DNA of 31,780 nucleotides. Source: Apostichopus californicus. Lineage: Eukaryota > Echinodermata > Holothuroidea > Aspidochirotida > Stichopodidae. The DNA is taken from the NCBI GenBank assembly GCA_020650975.1, contig JAIPMN010021147.1, positions 1 to 31,780 on the forward strand, written 5' to 3'. The translations under genes and the position numbers were made by a program. This document shows positions 12,001-19,723 of this stretch, piece after piece (position 1 is the first letter of the stretch; each line of letters begins with the position of its first letter). The notes under the pieces were generated by a model. That model had not been told where the DNA came from. It searched no databases and worked only from the letters and a program-made list of their open reading frames with translations.

Positions 12001-15000
12001 AGAAGGACAATTTGATATTCCCATCTGGTTCGGCTAACATTCCCATCTGTATATTTATGACCACTAACCCGATTTGGTTTTTACTTTCACTATTCACAGT
12101 CGTGTGAAGAAGGTTCTCGAAGGCTGTAAGATTGTTGTGCAGGGGAAACTCAACAAGACCAAACAACAACTCAAAACAGAAATAGAATCTTTGGGTGGAT
12201 CAGTTGTTGCTGCAGTATCCCCGTCGGTTGCATGCGTCATCAGTAATCAAGGTGAGTGGAGTAAGAGAGTCTGGAATTAGAGGGCGCTATTACAGTAAAC
12301 CCTTTCTTAATCCCAACTGCACATGCTCAAAGTGAAATCGCCGTTGAAATCTTCCCAAACACTCGACTTCATACTTAGTGTGTTACCAGTTGTTGACAAT
12401 ATAAATACTACTTGATAAAATATGGTGGACAATTTTCAAGTCACTGATAGCTTGCTAATAGAGGGGTGCTGTTGAAGTATTCCCTGTATAATTCCAACTG
12501 CAGATACGCAAAGTACAATTGTCGATGTAACTACCAAGTAACTGGCCCAAATAACTCTTCTTTTACAAAGTGTGTCATACAAAGGGGAATAAAATCCTTT
12601 TTTTTATTTGCTTCCACCCATTTTTCATTATGATGTTTTATTTTTAACAACCCAATATCACCTTCTTTAACCATCTTTTGAGACCTGCTGGAATCCTTGA
12701 TCTACTGTGGTGAAGATCAATGTCCTAATTCTTCCAAATGGTTAAAGAAAGGGGTCACAATCCTACCCTGTCAGCCATTATTATATGAGTTTTGTCTTTC
12801 TCCTCCTGCTAGCTTAATCAGTTGATTTTAGTTGTGCTGCAGTTGTCGCAGTTTCTAGTGAGCTGGGGAGAAATACAACAGAATTGCTTCGACAAACTTC
12901 AGTTAAGGTAGACGTGCTGATGATTCTTAGTTAATTACCCTATTAGTAATTTCATTTTTACAAGGGTAATATATAACTTTCATCCTTACGTCTCTTGCAG
13001 CTGAAGTTGAGAAGATGACAAAGAAGATAAAAGATGCCAAGAAATGTGACGTTCACGTTGTTTCTGAGGAGTTTCTTCAATCTGTGAAAACTGGGGGCGC
13101 TGCACTACAAATAACAGAACATAGCATCTGTGACTGGGGCTCTGATGTAAGATCCTCTTTATTTAAACGGTGTGAAGACTCGCGCACAAAGAGACGTCTG
13201 ATGCCGGTAATCTGACCTAGTTTTGAATGAGGTGTAACAGAAGTGTTAGACACCACCATCGATCCCAGAAAATACACACACAGCTTGCTACCGTCGGTAA
13301 TTACACACTAGTGTAAAGTCAATACATACAGCTATGGTCAATACCCACAACACAGTGTACATAGCAGCAATGGACATCTCAGGTCTAGATAAAAGATAAC
13401 AAGATATCACGTCTTCCATGTCTGCATTTTGTAGCGACAAGAAGAAAACTTCACTTGCAAGCAACAGAAAGTTAACTTTTTCAGAGCGCGGTCTGGGGCG
13501 AGTCTTCAATGCCTTTAAGCAACTTTTTGGAATTGATTTTAGTAAAAATTGCACAAAATTGTCCACTATATAACCTTTCTGTTTGATATCTTTGTATAAA
13601 ATTCGCTAGTGAACTGCTACTCCTCGCCAGAATATTGGTAACCAGTCGTATTTATACCACCTTTTATTGTTCCATACCTTTTCCATGCTATTTATGTTTC
13701 ATTTCCTCTCTTCAGCCGCACAACAGAATTGCAGAGACAACTGTGGATGGTGTCCGTAAATCGGCCACGACGAAAAGATTGGAGGGTAAGCCAAGGAAAT
13801 GAGTCAGTAACTTTATGTCGTTGAAATAGTAATGAAATACCTTCAGCCAAATTGAAGCTAAAAATTGTTCTCACCGAAGAAAAGATGCCCAACATCCTAT
13901 GCAAAAAACCCCCACAAATATCCTCAGAATGAATGGGGAATAGTGTCCTCTATTGTCTTGTTTGTAAACAACAGTTTTAGACAGATGTGTACTGCCATAA
14001 ATAGCCATAGGAAGGATGTGGTAAAGATGATGTTTGGCTATCTATACTGTCATTTATTTGAGATCACAGACCCTTCCCCAAAAGGTAAAGGGAGGTACTG
14101 TTATTGTACACAGAATATCTATAATTTATAAGGAAGACTTCATTAAAAGGCTCGTAAACAGCTGTAGGTTTTCAAAAATATATTACTCATGTTTCGTTGT
14201 AGATTTTTGTTGTCTTTTGAACCTCTGTCTGCCCTACCTCATGGGTTCCTTTTTGTGAATTGCCATTTTGGGGCCAACGAAACATCAAGTGAGTTCCAGT
14301 TGCAATAAGTACTGAGGAAAAGGAGTATTTGGAATAACCAGAGGTTTCGTGTGGGCTTTACACATTAATTAACACAAGCCCTAATTAATCAATGAGAAAG
14401 ATGTGTACTATAAAATGAAACCAACCAAACTAGCCCACCTGTAGGATTAGTAATTAAATTCTTCTTAAAACAAGTAAGACCAATGAGTCGGGTGGCTGAG
14501 ACGTTAAGGAAACTTGATTTCTTGAACACAAAGACTCATAAATAAACAAATTCTTAATATATGCTATAGTTTTAAAATTCCAAAAATTAAGGACAGACAA
14601 AGTAAATGCTGTGGTGAAAGTTAAAGCTGCCTCGCAAAGGACTTTGCGGGTCGTCAAGATTCTCTTGATGTGGCATTATGCAGATTATTGACACAGACAA
14701 AGGAACATATCCTATACAATGCAAGCAGATGATTTTGTCAGAAATAAAAAGAAAGAGGAAATAAAAAGCAAGGAAATTTTTTAATCTCTGTAAGAAGGAA
14801 AACACCTAATGTAGTATAATGTACTCAGTTATGCCATTTTTAATACATGGTCATGGACAATCAGTACTCACAAATAAAACATATTTACAGTACAGTGCAA
14901 TCAACAAGTTGACAAGTTCCGATTTACCTGCCTGACGATAGAGGACTATTGTCATGTTGTCCAAGTACCCCTTACTAGAAAGATTGGTTTGGCTTTATGA

Positions 15001-15841
15001 AGGTATATACTGTCTTTGACCTTCTCTCTCCCGATAAATTCACTTACCTGAAAGATTTATAAGTTTATATCACTGTGAGTGAAAGTGCTCTTTAGCCTGT
15101 TCCTGACCTTATGAAATTTAAGAATTAATAGTTAGACCAGTCATATAAACCAAACAAAGTAATTATTTGGTGTTAAAAGATAATGCCAAGGGCCATCCAA
15201 AAGTCATAAGAGTTATAAAATCTGAGGCCACAGAATCGATAGATATTCAGTAAATTTGTTGCTCACTCTTTCCTTCCCGATAAAGTTTCAGATTGTAATT
15301 CCAAATTGCAAGACATTCATACTTTTAACAGAGTTGTAATGAGTTAATATGGGTTCCTTAACAATTGTTTTAACAGAGTTGTAATGAGTTAATGTGGGTT
15401 CCTTAACAATTGTTTTAACAGAGTTGTAATGAGTTAATGTGGTTTCCTTAACAATTGTAAACTGCTTTAAATTCTTAAGTAGTGATGCCAACATAAGATC
15501 TATTCATCATTAAAATATGTCTTACTGAAGTTACTATGGTCAAGTGTATGAATGTGGCCACATTAGCAGTACCTACATTTACTTACATCTGGGAGGTTGT
15601 GGTTTCGAGTCCTGGCCAGTCAAAGTAAGGAGAGCATTTCATCCAGGAGAAAAATCCATGGTTTTCCTATCTAGCTGAAATGGTCTACCAATTTGTAAAA
15701 ACAAGTTCCAAAATGAACAAGAAAGTGTAAGTTGGAGTCATTTTTATTTATATTTTGTTATTCTAGATGCATATGTAAAAAGTGCACCCAAGTCAATGAA
15801 GATGACCATCAAAGGCGGGGGCGCTGTTGATCCTGACTCGG
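1..15841 (+). CDS. PARP1: PARP1 (poly(ADP-ribose) polymerase 1), N-terminal half, spliced, partial at both ends
   Basis: Joined exons: 1-30, 651-738, 1545-1747, 2216-2424, 3176-3182, 3545-3564 (or -3570), 3694-3799, 9486-9602, 10148-10356, 11478-11570, 12100-12251, 13001-13146, 13716-13785, 15767-15841. All introns are GT-AG, and the phases join without a stop into about 507 residues, close to the matching part of human PARP1 (roughly residues 31-537). Domain order seen: end of zinc finger 1, zinc finger 2 (CKAC...HHIDC), basic NLS ([17 protein letters not shown]), PADR1 with zinc finger 3 (CLEC...C...C), BRCT, linker, then the [11 protein letters not shown] motif before WGR. Known family role: a nuclear enzyme that binds DNA breaks through its zinc fingers and makes poly(ADP-ribose) from NAD+, modifying itself and chromatin. 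The start codon and first CxxC lie before the window. The WGR, helical and catalytic domains are not in it. Confidence 0.96.
31..650 (+). other. PARP1 intron
   Basis: Between the donor GTAAGG at 31 and the acceptor TTTCAACAG ending at 650. AT-rich. Short open stretches such as the one at 326-580 have no recognisable protein similarity and no exon signals. I see nothing else here. Confidence 0.8.
651..738 (+). CDS. PARP1: PARP1 exon, zinc finger 1 second half
   Basis: Reads [18 protein letters not shown] followed by [11 protein letters not shown], then one base of a split Gly codon. The WYHFSCFW block is shared with human PARP1; its H-x2-C supplies the last two zinc ligands of finger 1 (known family role: recognition of DNA breaks and interdomain signalling). 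Acceptor TTTCAACAG and donor TTG|GTGAGT. Length 88 nt, phase 0 in, phase 1 out. Confidence 0.95.
739..1544 (+). other. PARP1 intron carrying a tandem repeat
   Basis: From donor GTGAGT to acceptor ACATTGCAG. It holds two diverged repeat units at about 867-1160 (listed separately). The rest is AT-rich sequence without recognisable features. Confidence 0.8.
867..1160 (+). repeat. Diverged ~145-156-bp tandem repeat with AGGTCA half-sites
   Basis: AACTTCATATTTxGTATG occurs at 867 and 1011 (offset 144). AAGTCTGAAAA with a downstream CATGATAACTC block occurs at 961 and 1117 (offset 156). The second unit contains AGGTCA at 1073, 1080 and 1091, i.e. spacing of 1 and then 5 bases. I recall similar repeat text in marine deuterostome genomes, but cannot verify this here. 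Confidence 0.65.
1545..1747 (+). CDS. PARP1: PARP1 exon, linker and zinc finger 2 first half
   Basis: After completing the split Gly it reads [16 protein letters not shown], matching human FSELRWDDQQKVKK. A lysine/serine-rich linker follows, then [20 protein letters not shown] and EEKIVK. CKAC gives the first two ligands of zinc finger 2, the finger with the highest DNA affinity in PARP1 (known). Acceptor CATTGCAG, donor AAG|GTAACC, 203 nt, phase 1 in and 0 out. Methionines inside this exon are not translation starts. Confidence 0.96.
1748..2215 (+). other. PARP1 intron
   Basis: From donor GTAACC to acceptor CCATCACAG. AT-rich; nothing else recognised. Confidence 0.8.
2216..2424 (+). CDS. 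PARP1: PARP1 exon, zinc finger 2 second half
   Basis: Reads [20 protein letters not shown], then [20 protein letters not shown], then a region ending [24 protein letters not shown] supplies the H-x2-C half of zinc finger 2 (human WYHPGC). The loop between CxxC and HxxC is 32 residues here against 30 in human. Acceptor TCCATCACAG, donor TAGG|GTGAGC, 209 nt, ending in phase 2. An open frame crosses it on the opposite strand but has no supporting signal. Confidence 0.95.
2425..3175 (+). other. PARP1 intron
   Basis: From donor GTGAGC to a strong pyrimidine-rich acceptor (nine T, then CTATTTGTGCAG) ending at 3175. Nothing else recognised. Confidence 0.65.
3176..3182 (+). CDS. PARP1: Candidate 7-nt PARP1 microexon
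   Basis: GTCCAAG lies between an excellent acceptor (T-tract plus TTTGTGCAG) and an excellent donor GTAAGG. The preceding exon ends in phase 2 with GG. Adding this exon gives Gly-Ser-Lys and phase 0, which fits the following small exon at 3545. Alone, without that exon, it would shift the frame into a stop in the NLS exon. It sits where human PARP1 has the PGVKSEGKRK linker. Inferred from splice signals and frame only. Confidence 0.6.
3183..3544 (+). other. PARP1 intron between the two small exons
   Basis: GTAAGG donor to TTTACGTTAG acceptor. AT-rich, featureless to my reading. If both small exons are skipped, it is part of one larger intron, 2425-3693. Confidence 0.55.
3545..3564 (+). CDS. 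PARP1: Candidate small PARP1 exon with tandem donors (20 or 26 nt)
   Basis: After the acceptor TTTTACGTTAG the codons read KEEDTS plus AG, joining the next exon to give Arg. Two donors lie six bases apart, CCAG|GTCCAG and CCAG|GTCAGA (exon end 3564 or 3570). Both leave phase 2, so the longer form only adds Ser-Arg. The resulting peptide, GSKKEEDTSR(SR)KRKSS, is lysine/acid-rich like the variable PARP1 linker before the NLS. Both donors are weaker than those of the other exons, so inclusion is uncertain. Confidence 0.5.
3694..3799 (+). CDS. PARP1: PARP1 exon, nuclear localisation region
   Basis: Reads [20 protein letters not shown], then [19 protein letters not shown] cluster and a KKAK cluster separated by about nine residues form a bipartite-type basic NLS, at the same place as the human KRK...KKKSKK signal. 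Acceptor ATTTTTGTGCAG, donor AAG|GTAAGC, 106 nt, phase 2 in and phase 0 out. The preceding phase-2 end (GG at 2424) also joins directly to it (GGA, Gly), so the two small exons upstream can be skipped without loss of frame. Confidence 0.9.
3694..3856 (+). CDS. PARP1: Alternative terminal form of the NLS exon (read-through of its donor)
   Basis: If the GTAAGC donor at 3800 is not used, the frame stays open for [18 protein letters not shown] and ends at TAA 3854-3856. The product would contain zinc fingers 1 and 2, the NLS and a very basic tail, and would lack PADR1, BRCT, WGR and the catalytic domain. Potential polyadenylation signals follow (3852-3857 and 4015-4020). Supported by sequence only; it may be chance, given how short the extension is. 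Confidence 0.35.
3852..4102 (+). promoter_or_regulatory. Candidate intronic polyadenylation site
   Basis: AATAAA overlaps the read-through stop (3852-3857) and a second AATAAA lies at 4015-4020. Downstream is T- and GT-rich sequence (TTTGTTATATTGTAGTG, then a run of TTTTGTTT-like text around 4068-4095), as expected of a downstream element. It stands at the start of the largest complete PARP1 intron seen here. Confidence 0.35.
8183..8198 (+). repeat. Homopolymer G tract (16 G)
   Basis: Uninterrupted G run within AT-rich intron sequence. Its length may vary between individuals or be affected by sequencing error. Confidence 0.9.
9486..9602 (+). CDS. PARP1: PARP1 exon, PADR1 domain start
   Basis: Reads [20 protein letters not shown], then [19 protein letters not shown], matching human [20 protein letters not shown] and the following LKELLIFNKQQVPSGES. 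This is the helical start of PADR1, which links DNA binding to activation (known). 39 codons, phase 0 on both sides; acceptor TTTCAG, donor AAG|GTAGGT. Confidence 0.96.
9603..10147 (+). other. PARP1 intron
   Basis: GTAGGT donor to TCCTGTTTTAG acceptor. AT-rich; nothing else recognised. Confidence 0.8.
10148..10356 (+). CDS. PARP1: PARP1 exon, PADR1 / zinc finger 3
   Basis: Reads [20 protein letters not shown], then [18 protein letters not shown] and [12 protein letters not shown], ending in EEYSDNEYL. Four cysteines (C-x2-C-x15-C-x9-C) match zinc finger 3 of PARP1. Human has 12 residues between the second and third cysteine, so this loop is three longer. RVADGMxFGAL and WTKC are family signatures. 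Acceptor TGTTTTAG, donor CT|GTGAGT, 209 nt, ending in phase 2. The antisense open frame 10095-10280 is a shadow. Confidence 0.97.
10357..11477 (+). other. PARP1 intron
   Basis: GTGAGT donor to CCTTTTCAG acceptor. AT-rich. Open frames inside it (10840-11058 on +, 11086-11364 on -) lack recognisable content. Confidence 0.8.
11478..11570 (+). CDS. PARP1: PARP1 exon, end of PADR1 and linker to BRCT
   Basis: After completing Leu it reads [20 protein letters not shown], then [17 protein letters not shown] matches human RIFPPET at the same place. A short serine/threonine-rich linker follows before BRCT, as in other PARP1 proteins. Acceptor CCTTTTCAG, donor AAAG|GTGAGA, 93 nt, phase 2 in and 2 out. 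Confidence 0.95.
11571..12099 (+). other. PARP1 intron with a G-rich tract after the donor
   Basis: GTGAGA donor to TATTCACAG acceptor. It carries a run of four G blocks at 11610-11638 (listed separately). The rest is AT-rich without other recognisable features. Confidence 0.8.
11610..11638 (+). promoter_or_regulatory. G-quadruplex-type motif near a 5' splice site
   Basis: Four G runs, of 4, 10, 5 and 4 bases, with loops of 3, 1 and 2 bases, on the coding strand about 40 nt after the donor at 11571. It fits the usual G4 pattern. In a transcript, G runs near a donor can influence splicing (known in general; not shown here). Confidence 0.55.
12100..12251 (+). CDS. PARP1: PARP1 exon, BRCT first half
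   Basis: Reads [36 protein letters not shown], then [15 protein letters not shown]. It matches the human BRCT block [20 protein letters not shown] followed by [20 protein letters not shown]; the LGG turn is the BRCT signature. BRCT lies in the automodification region and mediates protein contacts (known). Acceptor ATTCACAG, donor CAAG|GTGAGT, 152 nt, phase 2 in and 1 out. Confidence 0.96.
12252..13000 (+). other. PARP1 intron with a diverged duplication
   Basis: GTGAGT donor to GTCTCTTGCAG acceptor. It contains two diverged copies of a ~180-bp segment (listed separately) and a perfect 12-bp inverted repeat (TTCTTTAACCAT at 12663-12674 against ATGGTTAAAGAA at 12738-12749). Confidence 0.75.
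12279..12640 (+). repeat. Diverged ~180-bp tandem duplication
   Basis: TAGAGGGCGCT at 12279 and TAGAGGGGTGCT at 12459 are each followed by similar text: a CCCT block, then AAT(C)CCAACTGCA, then a CAAAGT block. The offset is 180. The copies are clearly diverged, so this is an old duplication or two insertions of one element. Confidence 0.5.
13001..13146 (+). CDS. PARP1: PARP1 exon, BRCT second half
   Basis: Reads [20 protein letters not shown], then [20 protein letters not shown], then [21 protein letters not shown] matches human IRVVSEDFLQDV, and SICDWGSD matches HILSPWGAEV at the end of the BRCT region. Acceptor TCTCTTGCAG, donor GAT|GTAAGA, 146 nt, phase 1 in and 0 out. Antisense and read-through open frames overlapping it are not supported. 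Confidence 0.96.
13147..13715 (+). other. PARP1 intron
   Basis: GTAAGA donor to CTCTCTTCAG acceptor. A 92-codon antisense open frame (13288-13566) is not recognisable as a protein and has no gene signals. Confidence 0.8.
13716..13785 (+). CDS. PARP1: PARP1 exon, automodification linker
   Basis: Reads [20 protein letters not shown], then RLE plus one base. A short, poorly conserved exon in the position of the human linker between BRCT and WGR (RGKSGAALSKKSKGQ region). Supported by a strong acceptor (TTTCCTCTCTTCAG), donor GAGG|GTAAGC, and matching phases (0 in, 1 out) with both neighbours. In the family this linker carries serine/glutamate/lysine automodification sites. Confidence 0.85.
15323..15457 (+). 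repeat. Minisatellite, 3 copies of a 45-bp unit
   Basis: TTTTAACAGAGTTGTAATGA starts at 15323, 15368 and 15413, exactly 45 bases apart, and copies differ by only a few bases (e.g. GAGTTAATATG / GAGTTAATGTG). Each unit junction contains the palindrome AACAATTGTT. Because 45 is a multiple of three, the array leaves an antisense open frame (15288-15494), which is a by-product, not a gene. Confidence 0.95.
15553..15625 (+). mobile_element. Degenerate tRNA-derived SINE head
   Basis: GGGAGGTTGTGGTTTCGAGT followed by CCTGGCC (15591-15617) closely resembles the T-arm and pol III B box (GGTTCGAnTCC) of tRNA-derived SINEs, with one extra T. An A-box-like TGTGGCCACATTAGCAGTACC lies about 35 bases before it. 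A full tRNA cloverleaf is not evident, so this is a SINE remnant rather than a tRNA gene. The 3' body and end are not defined. Confidence 0.5.
15767..15841 (+). CDS. PARP1: PARP1 exon, entry to the WGR domain (last one in the window)
   Basis: Reads [18 protein letters not shown], then GAVDPDSG across the splice. [16 protein letters not shown] matches human MKLTLKGGAAVDPDSG, the invariant stretch before WGR. Acceptor TTGTTATTCTAG, donor CGG|GTAAGT, 75 nt, phase 1 in and 1 out. I found no continuation downstream in this window. Confidence 0.96.
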
Positions 15842-16332
15842 GTAAGTTTGCGAATGGTTTTCATTGGAAAGGTTGTACATCTGACCACTTAGAACAGCAG
15901 TTTCTGTATCATGTCTTTAGTCTGACCACGAGGTGACACTGATATGGGAGTCATAGATGTGATGACGTGACATTTCAGTCACAGAAGAATGACTTTAAAG
16001 TTTGGCCATTTTGAGATGCAATTTCTTCCTTGTAACCACACTGTCTAATTTCCACTGTTAAATCATATTATTTTTTTTGCAAACACTTTGTTTTGTATCA
16101 GTCTCTTTGATATGCAATGGAATGACCACAAGGCTTATATGAAGCTTTAATTAAATTACGCACAGTTGTAATTTATTTAGGATACTACAATCGACCCGAT
16201 TTTAAATAGTGAGCGAAATTTGTAATTGGTATAAAGAGCACGTCTAGGAGACTTAATTCTTAATGTATGCTATGTTTTGCTGGCCACTTTAATAGGTGTT
16301 TGAAAACTGAGCGTATAGCCTATGGTCATATG

Positions 16333-16835
16333 CACTAGAGCAGGGTTTCCCTAACTTTATCCCCCCACGAACCCCCTGTGGATGTCAGAGTTGTCTACGA
16401 ACTCCCAACTTTTCGAGACACGATCTGAGTCATTATTATACTATAATATGCATAACAGTGCTTCGTAAAAGATCAAGTTCATAGTGTAATATTGTATTGA
16501 AAAAAACACAAGAGATGAACAAATATTTATTTGGAAACTTCAAGCTCAGATCGCGAATTGTATTAGCATCGATCACCCATCACACACGATGAGACAGATG
16601 CTCCTGTTTTTATCACATGCACGGCACGGTACTACTATGGCAACATATGCGTATGGAATGCGAAAAGAGTTTGTTGACTTTTGTACATTACTAAATTATA
16701 TGGATATATCAATTTTTAGTTCAACAAAAAGTACTCTAGTTTTGACTTTCAGAAACGTCTCACGAACCCCCTGGCATGGACTCACGCACCCCTTGGGGGT
16801 TGATACACCCCAGTTAGGGAACCCCTGTACTAGAG
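16333..16835. mobile_element. hAT-type MITE (487 bp) with 8-bp target duplications
   Basis: The left end, CAGGGTTTCCCTAACT at 16341, and the right end, whose reverse complement is CAGGGGTTCCCTAACTGGGG (16808-16827), are terminal inverted repeats with 15 of the first 16 bases equal. The flanks CACTAGAG (16333-16340) and TACTAGAG (16828-16835) form an 8-bp target duplication with one mismatch, the length typical of hAT. There is no transposase reading frame inside, so it is non-autonomous. Confidence 0.85.
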
Positions 16836-16885
16836 CAACAGTTCGCAAACTACAGGGCGCGACCCAAAAGTGGGTCGTGGAATGT
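16836..16885 (+). mobile_element. Second hAT-like terminus abutting the MITE
   Basis: CAACAGTTCGCAAACT, then a GGCGCGACCC block and an inverted repeat GACCC-AAAAGT-GGGTC (16861-16876). This resembles the ends of hAT elements (CAGTGGTTCTCAAACT... with GGGTCGCG), oriented so that the element would extend rightward. No matching opposite end was found downstream, so it is either a truncated copy or a chance resemblance. Confidence 0.4.
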
Positions 16886-18317
16886 TTCTATTCGTCAGAA
16901 AATTTATCTACAGTTTTCAGGGCTTGCTAACAGATCGTTTCAGATCCCTCATCTTACGAACCACCTGTTAAGATAGCTAGTATGTTAGTTTTATAAAAGT
17001 TTCAATTCGATCCTGTACTTTAACACACCAAAGCAAGAAAGGATTAGTTTCTTTGCCTCTCATACTACTAGAGAGTAAAGTCAGACAATGTCATATATAT
17101 TCAAAAAAAATATGCAATAATCTTCTGTCCGATCGATTATGGACATTATTAGTCAAATAAGAAACAAAATTGACGTAATGGATGCTTTTCTAAGGCGTGT
17201 CCGACGTACTCAACCACTTCACATATAAATGTTGGAAATGGTCCAAAAAGTAAGTATCTTCATTCTTAACTTTATATTCTCCAAAACACATCTTCATTTC
17301 ATGGACTGTTTAATAACGAATTAACTTGTTCAGACGATGGACTGATTTTACGATGATGTCTTGTTGTTTTCCATTTGCTCGTAAAGTGCCAGTGCACGAG
17401 AACTACTTAAAATTTTCTCTTTTCTCCTGTTTAATGATGTCAGTCGATAAAATGAAAGAAGTGAGCTCTCCTCCGTTTATTAGTCTTAATTCCTGTGACG
17501 TAAGTGAAAAGTCGAAGGTACGTAGAGGATGGTTGCATCGCTAAGTCTGTAACGGCTGAACTTTGGCACATTAAGAAATGAAAATCTCTGTCGGTAGATG
17601 TTAAGTGTAATGGAGGGATAAACGTGGCCCTTGTTTTTTCATGATAGTGTTTTGAATGTCAAAATTGTAGGAATTTATTTTATATTTTAAATCTCCCAAT
17701 CTTGCTCGTTTCCTCTGACTACCCTGTCATAGTAATAGTAAAAGTAAGAATAACATACAAGGCCTACGCAACTTGAAATATTTGGAAATGTGAGTAGAAT
17801 GTGATAGTCAATTTTTCTTCTTCGACTAACAGTCTTTGAACCGGAACATGTGTCAGAGTGTATTTTGTAGCGTGTACTTTACGGTGAAGATGAGGTTCTT
17901 AAATTAGTGGAGCATTCAATGATGAACAATAATTTACAAAAGGCTGGTGGAAGGACTGACGTGTTCGCTCAATTAGGTAAAGTCGATGGCTTCACAGTGC
18001 ATCTTATGTGACTATATTCTACACAGTAAGACTGGCTATTCTGGAGTTTAAAAGCGTTTTATGAAAAAACTTCTTTCAGTGACATAATTTGTTGGTGTCT
18101 ACAAGTGAATATGATATGTCTTTAATGGACGAGGGAGTCCGAACTCTCCGATCATTCCACCTCTGACGTTATGTTTTGAAAACCTTAACCCACTCTTTCT
18201 ACATCAATCAGCTAGTTGTGTGGAAAATTTTTACCTCAAAGAAGAAATCACACAGCCAAATGGACATACTAGGTCGTACAATGTCATCATTAGGTCGTGA
18301 GTGTTTGGATCATTTAA

Positions 18318-18335
18318 GGGGGGGGGGGGGAGGGG
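18318..18335 (+). repeat. Homopolymer G tract
   Basis: Thirteen G, one A, four G. Low complexity, in non-coding sequence. Confidence 0.9.
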
Positions 18336-19611
18336 TACCTTGGAAGTAAATCACCTTTTCTCATTTCTGCCAAGGAACATATGCTTCGTGATAATGAGAC
18401 TGGAGAGAATCTTCCCGATGTTGCAGTAAATAAGTAAAAGTCAATTACGCAAAGAGCTCTTTCTAGTGCGCTGAGGTATTTAAAAACCGTAGCTTAAGCA
18501 GAGTCAGTTTTACAGTTCTTGCCAAGTAATGTGGCAGTTATTCAAAAAGATAAAAACCTAGCACCTCACTTTGTCTCGGAATTTTCATTCCATGGAAAGG
18601 AAATGTTTCAAAGGAGAGAAACTTTGTAACATTATATATAGCTCTACTTTAATGGGTTACTTCTTTATGTATTTGGTCTTTTCGTCAGAGATATTTTAAG
18701 AATGGAAAATAAATAAGGACTGGGAATGTTTAAACAAGGAAAATTTGATGTATCCCATGGGTGAAGTAGAGGGGTTTGCAGGGGGGTGAAAAATCAGAAA
18801 ATTGCTTCTAGAGAAATGGTCTGGAAACAGTAGTTTGTGGTTGATGGCTAATTTGCATAACCATTACTGACGAAACGAGTGTCGTTTATAGTTAAGGATG
18901 ACAATGGATAAAATCAAGATCTCTCCAAGTCATTTTGCATTGTTAGCGAATCATGGAGTACTTTTAATAAAAAATTCTGTTTGAGGCATTTTTGCATTGA
19001 TAAATGTGATATATTTCGTTCATAAATACCAGAAATGAGACCAGTACCTGTAATCCGGTAATGCCTAATTTTCTTGAACCAGTCAATATTTTGAAAACAA
19101 TAAAAAATAATTGGGCTCTTCATCATATTTAATACAAAATGAGATATTACACTGACCACTTAATATATTTTTAAACTTTTGGCCCTATTATGCAAATTTT
19201 GCTGAGTTATAGCAATTTGTTATTTTAATTAGCTCTACAGTTCTGTAGCTTCTATGCTTTTTACTAATTACTCAAGAGATATATTCTCTCATGGTCAATA
19301 AGAAAGTGAGGGTAAAGAGGGACTACAAGGGTCTTGTACCCTCAAATTTCATGAAAAATCAGAAAAGCACCTTCCAACAGATAAATAGTGTGCTCTTTTT
19401 GTTAATTATGATTATTATTAATTTTTTCCCTTTTTGATAAAGTGCAAGTGCCATTTTGTTAATCGTAAACGAAATTGCAGTACAGAACACACAGATTGTT
19501 GATTTGTGAGGATGTTTTGAGGTAATTTTGTGGTTTACCCCCTCAAATCAAAGTCACACGTTCCATGTTGCTTCGACAATCCATGCTCAATACTGATTCA
19601 ATCCTCTTCTG

Positions 19612-19637
19612 CCCCTCCCCTCCCCCCCCCCTTACCC
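19612..19637 (-). promoter_or_regulatory. G-quadruplex-type motif on the sense strand of the GPCR, 3' of its stop
   Basis: On the + strand: CCCC T CCCC T, ten C, TTA, CCC. On the minus strand this gives four G runs with loops of 3, 1 and 1 bases. It lies about 90-110 nt after the GPCR stop codon, so it would fall in its 3' UTR if transcription reaches that far. Confidence 0.45.
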
Positions 19638-19723
19638 AGAAGAAAGATTTTTAAGGCAATGTTGAGGTGGGTATAAAATGTTCATGGATTGCTAATGCCT
19701 ATAAACATTGGAAGGCATCTCCA

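Larger units (their letters stand above)
13786..15766 (+). other. PARP1 intron with minisatellite and SINE remnant
   Basis: GTAAGC donor to TTGTTATTCTAG acceptor. It holds a 3 x 45-bp repeat (15323-15457) and a tRNA-type SINE remnant (about 15553-15625). Other open frames here are AT-rich and not recognisable. Confidence 0.75.
15842..19723 (+). other. Start of a very long PARP1 intron or post-break sequence, transposon-rich
   Basis: Starts with a perfect donor, GTAAGT. Contains the hAT-type MITE and the second hAT-like end (listed), a G13 run at 18318-18330 and generally AT-rich text. I searched by eye for WGR-domain exons and saw none. The open frames at 16589-16930 (inside the MITE), 17326-17544 and 18914-19159 (antisense) are not recognisable. 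Confidence 0.65.

Noticed and set aside
12842-12910. Possible extra BRCT exon after TTGTCGCAG
   Set aside because: The exons at 12100 and 13001 join in phase with a continuous BRCT match, leaving no room for another.
15591-15617. A tRNA gene on the + strand
   Set aside because: The B-box-like block has an extra base and no acceptor stem or anticodon arm can be folded; a SINE remnant explains it better.
17066-17073. A third TACTAGAG that could be the far target duplication of the second hAT-like element
   Set aside because: The bases before it do not resemble the expected terminal inverted repeat (CGAACTGTTG), so it is probably coincidence.
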